From contig NC_081182.1 in assembly GCF_029867415.1 (NCBI RefSeq), positions 6,363,213 through 6,427,212 on the forward strand: a stretch of 64,000 bases of DNA. Reading direction: 5' to 3'. Of the stretch, positions 1 through 10,300 are shown piece after piece. The notes beneath the pieces are model-generated. The model ran no database searches. It was not told the DNA's origin and saw nothing but the letters and a program-made list of their open reading frames with translations. The translations under genes and the position numbers were made by a program. The stretch's first letter is position 1. Every line of letters starts with the position of its first letter. Origin of the DNA: Vicia villosa. Its lineage: Eukaryota; Streptophyta; Magnoliopsida; Fabales; Fabaceae.

Positions 1-647
1 CGAAAGAAAGAGAATGATAATTTTATTAAATTATCCTTATTAACAATTAATGTATTTTCTCTATCAAAAATACAAAATGAAGAGAATGATAATTTTATTA
101 AATTATCCTTACTAACAATTAGTGGATTTTCTTTATCATAAAATACCGAGTAAAAAATAATAACATGAAAGTGATGCAAATAGTATTAATTAATAACTCT
201 TTCTTGGGCGTTTTTTTTGTTGTAAATGTGACGGTTATTAAGAGACAAAAGGCTGAATCAGAAGCATTATCTAATTTTCTATCTCTTTAACATTAAGCAC
301 GCATTTTATTGGGTTCTTACAAGAATATAAGTGATAGCAATCAATAAAGTTGATAATTTAAACAAATAAACATATTCTTGATATGCATATAATTAAGCAA
401 ACATGCTAATTTGACGACATCATCATCATCAACCTTTCTCTTTCATCTATTTGTATGCCATGTCAGTATATTTCCAGAGATATCAACAACTTTAGATAGC
501 ATATTTAGTTTCATCTAACAGTGGACTGAACAAACAAAACAAATTTCTCAACATTCTAAATTTTGTATGACAGGAAAAAACTAAAAAGTGGACACTGAGC
601 TATCATTCTAAAACATGTTGATTTCTTGGGGGAAAGAGCCATTTTAC
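1..647 (-). other. SEC3 intron 18 (partial), with a 72-bp tandem duplication
   Basis: This is AT-rich intron sequence following exon 18 donor GTAAAA at 647-642. Near the window edge two copies of a 72-bp unit starting AGAGAATGATAATTTTATTA lie head to tail (9-80 and 81 to about 149) with a few differences. I see no exon and no element termini in the rest. Confidence 0.6.
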
Positions 648-981
648 CTGGGAATGTAGGGTAGGACACTTTGTCGAACATTGCGTTCACTTCTTTCAAT
701 CTGATGGCAAGCGTCATCAACAAACTAAAAGATTTCCAATTAGATGAATTAAATTAACATCGCAATCTTTTAAATGTAATTGGAAATTCTATGTAAAGCT
801 AGTCACATACACGAGTAAACATTGTAGATATCCGAGACTCAAGGTCACCAAGCATAAGGCGGACAAATCTTGCTGCATCAGCTTTTTGACTAGAGAGATA
901 GCGTTCTGTTATTCCGTGCATTGATATGCAGCATAAAGGATCAATCTTGCACGCCCACTCCACAACAGCATAGAAGTCTTC
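648..981 (-). CDS. SEC3: SEC3 exons 17-18, separated from exon 16 by an 11.3-kb intron
   Basis: Exon 17 (981-811, 57 codons) begins [15 protein letters not shown] right after TTATTTCAG, and includes [20 protein letters not shown] and [12 protein letters not shown]. It ends at a GTATGTG donor. Exon 18 (724-648) begins [18 protein letters not shown] after TTTTAG and ends in PYIPR split as AG|GTAAAA. Both match the plant SEC3 C-terminal half and fit the phase of exon 16, so the large intron is probably spliced. Exon 18 is one codon shorter than the Arabidopsis protein just before VLPYIPR (one Ser replaces Met-Gly). That is an in-frame 3-nt loss and not a frameshift. The next exon, expected to begin with FAALATRMEQYI, is not seen in 1-647 and must lie outside the window. 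Confidence 0.9.
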
Positions 982-1303
982 CTGAAATAATATAAATTAA
1001 AATGAAGCTTTATAGTAGCACTGTCTTTTTAACTTATTTTTAGGCTCCGCAGAAACATAATATGAAGGGGAAACATAATAACAAGTGAGGAAGATAGAAA
1101 GAACAGGAAGAGAAGAGAAATACGGGAAAATTTGTCTGTATTGTAACAACTAGGAGATTCTCCTTTGAAGGAGTTTCTCGTTACACCAGAGCTAAGGCGT
1201 AGTTTTAGTTACTAAACAGCCCCTAACCAGTCAAGCAACAACTTCCATTTCACTTTTTTACTCTCAATTCATGAATCTTTGGGTTGAATACACTAATTTA
1301 GTG

Positions 1304-1367
<64 letters not shown>

Positions 1368-4300
1368 TGGTAGTTTTATGGAGTTAAGAATTGGTTAAGA
1401 AACTACTCCATCTCTTAATTATTAGGATGTAGTTTTATGAAGTAGTTGTGTTTGTATATTTATCTATATATATTAGTATTGTACATGCAAACAGAAATGA
1501 AAAAATTATTCATAAAAGAATTCTAGCCTTTCTCCTTTTTTACGGAGACATATTCCTTCTCGAATTGGAATAATTAGACCTATTAAATTATCACTTTCTA
1601 TCATATAGTTTATTCAAATTTTAGTACCAATGGCTTAATTATGGTACAATTAGTTCATGACACTGTTAAACCGGATCAATTTCTTATAAAATTGAGATAC
1701 GACTTTGAAGGTATCCGCTCCAGGCTAATGCATTAGGACCCAATACCCTCATTGGATGTGTATATCAATGATCTGTTACGTCAAGAACGCCTCCAACTCC
1801 TCAAAAAACTTATGCTGCAAAAAGGTGTTGGGTCATCGTAGGGAACATCCATATTGGGTCAAGAGCAACACACAAGTGAAAGATACACCACAAATTCACC
1901 TAAAACCTTAAGGTGATAGGTGTGTGGGTTCTCTCACTTATAAAGTGCTCAACCTCCACTTTTCCAAACAATGTGGGACTAACAACTCACTTGTACACAA
2001 CAATCTCCCGTTCAAGTGTGAGTCCATCCACTAAGCAGCAGCTCTTTCATCCACATACACTTGTACCGCCGTTGCAGGCAGTACAACGAGACACGCCGCC
2101 TGACCACCACATTGTCAGAAAGACTTTCGATACAAGGAGCCAGTCCCACAATTGAACCATTGACTCTGATACCACTGTTAGGTATCAGAATAATATGAAA
2201 TAATAATAACACAACTAAAATTTGAGAGAAGAGTATTGGAATGAGAAGAAACACAATTAATTAAAAAACTCATGGATGACTGTTAAAACTACAATATGAG
2301 TTCTCTGTTTAAAATGAGTTTCATATACTATAATAAGTGAATACATATTTAGTGTATTCTGCGTAAAATTCTATTTATCTTAGAAACCAATGATTTTTAT
2401 TACATTGACATTTTCTTTCTACAAAACAAATATGGTCTTATGTCTTCACAATAACCACTGTTGGGTATCAGAATAATATGAAATAATAATAACACAACTA
2501 AAATTTGAGAGAAGAGTATTGGAATGAGAACAAAATGACTTTAAGTGGGAGATTGTGAAGACATAAAGCCATATTTGTTTTGTAGAAAGAAAATGTCAAT
2601 GTAATAAAAATTATTGGTTTCTAAGATAAATAGAATTTTAGGCAGAATACACTGAATATGTATTCACTTATTATAGTATATGAAACTCTTTTTAAACAGA
2701 GAACTCATATTGTAGTTTTAACAATCATCCAAGAGTTTTTTAATTAATTGTGTTTCTTCTCATTCCAATACTCTTCTTTCAAATTTTAGCTGTGTTATTA
2801 TTATTTCATATTATTCTGATTCCCAACAAAAGGATGGACACATTATTAAAGAGTATCAACTACACTACCAAAACGAAATGCATCAGCCTTCACAATCTCG
2901 GTTGATTCGTCTGATTCATCTACTGCTGTCCAACAAGATGCGCCTGCTGCTGTCCAGACTTTGACCCTTCAAATGGTTCACCAAATGATCATTTTAGCAT
3001 TCTCTACTTTGGGATTCTCAGGTAAATCATCTTCACCTTGATACTCTGATTCCGGGGCTTCCAACCATATGACCAACAAAGCTCAATCTATTATCTATCA
3101 TTTACTAGAAAACTGACCAAACTTCCATTATTGTCCTTTCTTAAAAAATAATTTGCACTACAAATTGGATAAAATAGTAACTAACAAAAGCACCCTACCA
3201 CTTTTCTATTTTCCAATCAGTATTCGACACTTGGCACAACCAAAACTTCTACCATCCATTCTCACTTTTCTCTATTCTCTCTCTTACTTCATTATATCCC
3301 CACTCTTTCCCTATTCTCTCTCTTACTTTATTTTAAAATGTAATAATTCAATATTTTTTATCATATTTTTTATTTATTTTCATTAAAAATGTATTTTATC
3401 AAATTAAATAATACTACATAGTCATTCAAACAACTAACTTTTTATCTTACGGATCACTATCGAATTATTACCTTTATTTGAAAATAAAATTCTAATTTTC
3501 AAATGTCAATTTTTTTCTGAATACAGTCTGAAAAAGGAGTGCACAATTGAATAAAAAATTTTCACCACTAGTAGATGATTTCTTTTCTAAATAAACAAAG
3601 TAGATTTTCATGTCTTTCTGAAATGTTCACATGTGAAATTATTTTAACTTAGAACTTAATTTTCATACTACTAATATCTTATTTCTAAAAAAAAAATTTG
3701 TGGATCATTATTTTAACTTAGAACCTAATTTTTTTTGTGGATCATTATTTTAACTTAGAAACTAATTTTCATACTACTAATATCTTATTTGTAAAAAAAA
3801 TAAATTGTGGATCATTATTTTAACTTAGAATCTAATTTTTTTTTGTGGATCATTATTTTAACTTAGTACATAATTTTCATACTACTAATATCTTATTAGT
3901 TAAAAAAAATTTAAATGATTAATTTCCATTTTATAAATGCAATTTGGTCAAACTTCTTTACTTCACATTTTTCATATCGTTCATAAAATACTACACTACA
4001 AATAATGCACCCGGGCGACAACACGGGTCTCTGACTAGTTTCTAAATAATATATTGATATCACCAAATATTCAAGAAATCTCAAAATACATACTGCTGAT
4101 AGAAATCAATTACTCATCACAGCAATCGGTGACATTTCTTCAACTTTAACCAATGTTTTTGTTTCTCCTGGTCTCACTAGTAATCTTATTTTTGTTGGTC
4201 AATTAGTTGACAATGATTGTCAAATACAATTCTCAAAATATGGTTGTCTTGTGTAAGAGAACCAATCAAGGACAATAATCGCGAAGGGGCCTAAAGTTGG

Positions 4301-7300
4301 GTGTGTCTCTTTCCACTCAATTCATCTTTGTTTCCAAGTCTTCCTTTACCTTCTATTTTATTCAATTCTGGAACCATTGATTATCAAGTGTGGCATAAAC
4401 GACTTGGTCATCCAAATTTTAATGTACTCCATGACATGCTAAAATATGATTTTTTTTGGAAATAAACACACTTCATCTCTTGATGTTATACGTTTTGACT
4501 TCATTCCTTGTAACCTAGGCAAAAGTAAAAGTCTTCCTTTTCCAACACATCAATCGAATGTAACACAACCTTTTGATATCATTCATAGTAATGTTTGGGG
4601 AATGGCAGCGATTATATGTCATGCAAATTACAAATATTTTGTAACTTTTATTGAAGATTACAGTTGTTTTACATGGGTCTATGTTCAAACCCAATATTTC
4701 CTGCTAGACTACAACAACTTGTGGGAATACTCACCACTATAAATTAGCAGCGTATGACCTGACCCAATTCAATCGCGAAAGATCCTACTCGATGGCTGCT
4801 AGTCTTTGAGTCTTGACTGGTTCAACCGTGTGCAACGACGATAATGATTTTCCAATAATTGGCAACAACCACGGTGGAGGCCGCAGTAACGGCAACAGCA
4901 ATGGCGGAGGCCGCGGTAACCGAAACAGCAACAGTGGAGGCCGCGGTAACGACAACGGCAATAGTGTGTGTCGTGGCAATGCTAACAGCGACACCGGTGG
5001 TGCCGACAATGATCTCGGTCTAGATCTTTTGAAAGAAACTGGAATGAGTGGTTGTAGACCAGCAAATACTCCCATGAAACCTAATGCAAAACTTTGGAAA
5101 AAATGAGAGGTTCTTGCGGACATCGGAATGTATTGGTTAATTTATTTGCCCCATACTAGATCGGACATTGTTTTCTCAATTAGCGTGGTAAGTCAATTTA
5201 TGCATTCTCTTTTTGAGGAACATCTTAAGGTTGTTTACAGAATCCTAAGATATTTGAAAGCTAATTCAAGAAAGGGCTTATTTTTAAGAAGACTAGTGAA
5301 AGGAATGTATCTATATTCACGGATGCTTATTGGGCAGGATCAGTAACAGATCTAAGATCTACCTCTAGATATTGTACCTATATTTGGGATAATCTTGTAA
5401 CCTGGAGAAGTAATAAACAAGGAGTGGTAGCAAGTACTTCAGAAGCCAAATTTAAAGTTATGGCTCAAGGTATTTGTGAAGGGCTGTGGATCCACAAAAT
5501 TTTAGAAAAACTGAAAGTAAAGATTGAACTTCCGCTCAAATTATATTTTGACAGTAAGGCAATCATCAACATAGCTCACAATTTAGTCCAACAAGATAGA
5601 ACCAAACACATTGAGATAGACCATCACTTTATAAAAGAGAAATTAAATGTCGGCCTCATATGTCTACCATTTGTAAATTCAAGTCAACAAACTCTACCCT
5701 CACCAAATATTGACCCACATATGAGTATTCTCATAATGTGTGGGTTGGGTCTAACTCATCCCTACAAAACCGGCTTTGTAAAGTGAGGATTGCCCCCACT
5801 TGTAAACACAACACGGGTCATATCTCTAAGTAATGTGGGACTAAATTCACCCCTTCAAACCCAACACAATGAATGTGATGGGGGCTACAATGAAGGCGAG
5901 CCAAATGCTGCAATTTAGGCGACTAGGGGTAGACCGCAATGAAGGGGGATTCCAATTTCCAACACACCCCCTCACGCTTGGGCCTTAATGAGACTGAAGC
6001 GTGGACGATGCAGAAAGCCCAACAAGTGATATAGGAAAGAGTTTGATACCATCTCATAATTTAGGCTAAGCCTAACCCATCTCTACAAAAGAGGTTTGTA
6101 AGTTAAAGATTGCCCCCACTTATAAACACAACATTGGTCATATCTCTAAGCAATGTGGGAGTAAATCCAACCCTTCAAACCCAACATAATGAAGGTGTTG
6201 GAGGCTGCAATGAAAGCCAAATTCCGCAATTTAGGCGACCAGGGGCGGATTGTAATGAAGGCGGAACTCCAACAACTATTTTGTAGGCAAGTTGGGCATG
6301 ATAGATATTTATGCACCAACTTGACGGTGGTGTTAAAGTAACCATATAATTTCCCTATTTATTCATTTTTTATATTTAGTCTTTTTTTATTATAGTAATA
6401 GTTTCTTAGAATTTTCTTCTTGTAGAATATGTATTTTCCATACGAAGTTGTAGTAATCCCTATTTTCTAATAGTTCACTTTTTCTCTCTGAAGCTAAATA
6501 AAGAAATATATTTTATATTTTCTTCTATTTGATGAGAATTACATATGCTGTATTTATAGACTGCATAAGGCAGAATTTGAAAGAGAAATCTGACCTAAGA
6601 ATCAAGGGAATTAATTTCCCATGAATGCTGATTCTAATTACAGAAAAGAACAGGAAATAATAACTAATTAATTACATTAATCCTAATCCTTAATGAGCTG
6701 TACAAACATAATCATTTGATTCTGTATTAATTATTCCACACTCCCCCTCAATCTGGGTGGTAGATGTCTATCATACCCAGATTGGATCTGATATTCTCGT
6801 ATATGTTCCTTGGAAGGGCTTTTGTTAGAATGTCTGCAGTTTGCTGGCATGATGGAATATGGTTAACACTTATAACTTCATGATCAATTTTCTCCTTGAT
6901 GAAGTGTCGGTCTATCTCCACATGCTTTGTTCTATCATGTTGTACCGGGTTCTTAGCAATGCTAATAGCAGCCTTGTTATCACATAATATCTTCATGGGG
7001 TGATTGGTAGGAATTTTGATCTCATCTAGCATTCGCTTAAGCCAAATTCCTTCACAAATACCTTGTGACATAGCTCTGAATTCTACTTCTGCACTACTCC
7101 TGGCCACAACAGATTGTTTCTTGCTTCTCCAAGTTACCATATTACCCCATACAAATGTGCAGTAGCTTGTAGTCGATTTCCTGTCAGATAAACATCCCGC
7201 CCAATCAGAATCGGTGTAGACTTCAATACCTTTGTTTGAGTTCTTTTGAAAGTAAAGTCCTCGGCCCAGCGTACCTTTCAGGTATTGGAGAATTCTGTTC

Positions 7301-10300
7301 ACATTTCTCATGTCATTTTCAGTTGGATTTGACATATAACGACTAGCCATGCTTACAGCAAAACCAATGTCTGGTCTGGTGTGTGTTAGATAGATTAGTT
7401 TTCCTACTAGACTTTGATATCTATCTTTATTAGCTGGTACATCCTCGTCTTCACTCCTTTTTACTTGTTCTATGGGAGTATTGGCAGCTTTGCATCCAAG
7501 CATACCTGTTTCTTGAAGTAAATCCAAAGTGTACTTCCTTTGAGAAACTGAAATACCATTCTTTGTTCGTGCAATTTCCATCCCTAAAAAATACTTGAGT
7601 TGTCCCAAATCTTTGACTTCAAATTCTTTTGCTAGAATTTTCTTTAACTGGTTGACTTGTGTATCATCATCTCCCGTAATTACGATATCATCAACATAGA
7701 CAATAAACAAAGCTATCTTCCCATCCAAAGAGTGCTTGACAAACATAGTATGGTCTGTTTGACATTGAACAAAACCATCTTGCTTGACAAATTTTGTTAG
7801 TCTATCAAACCATGCCCTTGGTGATTGTTTGAGGCCATATAGAGATTTGCGAAGTCGACACACCATGTTTGAGGTTCCAGGTGATTCAAGTCCCGGAGGA
7901 ATTTGCATATATACCTCTTCTTCTAACTCTCCATTTAGAAATGCATTCTTTATGTCTAGTTGGTGTAGGGGCCAATCTAGATTTGCTGCCAGAGATAGTA
8001 GAACCCGGACAGAATTGAGCTTCGCAACAGGTGCAAAAGTCTCCTCATAATCCACCCCATATGATTGTGTGAATCCCTTGGCAACCAACCGAGCTTTGTA
8101 CCTGTTTATACTCCCATCAGCATTGTGTTTAATTGAAAATATCCACTTGCATCCTACTGCTTTCTTCCCTTCTGGTATAGGAGTGATCTCCCATGTGCCA
8201 TTTCATACAAGTGCTTGAACTTCTTCAGTTACAGCTGCTGCCCATTCAGGTTTCAGCAATGCTTCTTGAATATTATTTGGAATTTCTATGTTGTCAACAG
8301 CTGCTACAAAGGACCTGTAACTTTGTGATAGTTTTCCATAGGAGATATATTTTTCAATAGGGTGTTTAGTGCAAGTTCTAACCCCTTTTCTCATAGCAAT
8401 AGGAATATCAATATCTGCTGTATCAACATGTTCAGAGTTAGGAAGAATATTACCTGTGGGAACTTCATTTTCTAGTGTCTGGTTTGACTCATGGCCTTGC
8501 ATTGGAGATATGCTTGACTCTACCTCCTTCCTCCTTCTTTTATAACAAAAACCCTTCCAATTACCTGTTTTTGGATCACAATCCTGTTGAGAGGTGGTTG
8601 AGATTATAATTGGTCATGTTTCCGTCATAGCTTCATTGGTCCTTTCACTCGGCTGAATGTTAGAGGTTTGTTCTGGTAATTTTTCAGCTGGTTTAGGCAT
8701 AGGTTCGGCTGATTGAGTATTGTCGGTTTGGTCTGGTAAGATTTTGTCATGTTCGGTTAGTTCAGGAGGCAAAAGTTGGTATTCTGAATTTACGATATGC
8801 TCCCCCTGAATACCATTTTTGGTGTAATAAGATTGATTTTCAAAGAAGGTTACATCCATAGTGTGGTAAAAATTTTTGGTATGGGGAGAGTAACACCTAT
8901 ATCCCTTTTGGTGAGGGGAGTAACCAAGAAAAATGCATTTGATGGATTTTGGGTCTAATTTGCTTCAGTGAGGGTTGAGGTTATGGACAAAAGTTGAGCA
9001 TCCAAATACTTTTAATGGAATAGAGGAAAATATTTTGCTGGTTGGAAATAGGTTTTGAAGTGTGGAGAGTGGGGTCTTAAAGTTAAGGATACGGGAGGGC
9101 ATTCGATTTATAAGGTGAGTTGCGGAAAGGACAGCTTCTCCCCAAAAGTGTTGTGGGACATTTGTGGCTAACATGATTGATCTAGTTACTTCCAAAAGGT
9201 GTCTATTCTTCCTTTCCGCTACTCCATTTTGTTGGGGAGTGTCCACACACGAGCTTTGGTGAACAATTCCAACCTTTTGAAGATAGGAATTTAGAGCAAG
9301 GTTGCAATACTCACGACCATTGTCAGTTCTAAGTATCTGAATATTGCTTTGGAATTGTGTTTGTACCATCTTATGATAAATTTCAAATATTCTCCCTACT
9401 TCTGATTTTTCCTTCATTAGAAACACCCAGGTAACACGTGTGTGATCATCAATAAAGGTGACAAACCATCTCGAGCCTGTAATGTTGCGGACTCGTGATG
9501 GTCCCCATACATCACTATGAATTAATGAAAAAGGTTTGGAGGGTTTATAGGATTGGGGTGGGTAATGGTTTCGGGTATGTTTAGACAATTGGCAAATTTC
9601 ACACTGAAAATATTCCTTGTTTTTATTGAATAAAGAGGGAAACATTTTTTTCAAGTATATGAAATTTGGGTGGCCTAATCTATAGTGCCACATCATTACA
9701 GGATTATCATTACTTGAAACTACAGCTGCAACATGATAATTATTCTTGAGTTTTGCTTCTGATTTTTCCACTTGAAGGAGGTAGAGTCCAGCACACTCTT
9801 CAGCATTGCCAATCGTCTTCCCCGACTCCAAATTCTGAAATTCACACAAGTTAGGGAAAAATTTAGTAACACATTTCAAATCTCTTGTAATCTTGCTAAT
9901 AGACAGCAAGTTACAATCCAGTTTAGGCACATACAAAACAGAGTCAAGTGTAATATTTGGTGAAATGACAATTGACCCTTTACCCATGACCTTAGAATGT
10001 GTACCATCAGCTATTCGAACATTATAGTTATAGGGACATGGAGAATAACTACTAAACAAAGTAAAATCACCAGTCATGTGATCTGAAGCCCCTGAGTCAA
10101 CAATCCATGATTTTGTTTTTTCCTTACTAGTGCTTAGAGCATGTAAGTAATTACCTCTTTGAGCCACTACAGCAGTACCACTCTTTTCTGCAGTTAACAT
10201 GGTTTGCTGAAGGAGTTTTTGAAGAGCCTGCATTTGTTCTTTGCTAAAAGGAGATGAGTTAGAGTATACCTCAGCTTCTTGATTGTTAAATGCTGTGTTA

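Larger units (their letters stand above)
1610..6470 (+). mobile_element. Degenerate Copia retrotransposon (relic 1), antisense in SEC3 intron 16
   Basis: A + strand Ty1/Copia remnant can be followed in pieces. Gag (UBN2-type) lies at about 1610-1870 ([19 protein letters not shown]). The gag C-terminus and protease lie at 2840-3110, ending in [11 protein letters not shown], the Asp-Ser-Gly protease site. A pre-integrase segment lies at 4090-4440 ([23 protein letters not shown]), an integrase start at 4560-4735, the RT C-terminus at 5020-5340 ([17 protein letters not shown]), RNase H at 5340-5690 ([17 protein letters not shown]) and the Pol C-terminus at 6275-6340 (MIDIYAPT). A 3' LTR begins TGTTAAAGTAACC near 6343. 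Stops and frameshifts are numerous. Most of integrase and the RT core are missing, replaced at about 4741-5010 by an unrelated Gly/Arg-coding stretch. An AT-rich segment (3110-4085), a fold-back LTR pair (2176-2828) and a legume repeat (5700-6273) interrupt it. Confidence 0.8.

Noticed and set aside
4785..5123. Minus-strand 112-residue Pro/Leu-rich frame
   Set aside because: Shadow of the + strand GGR-repeat block in the Copia relic.
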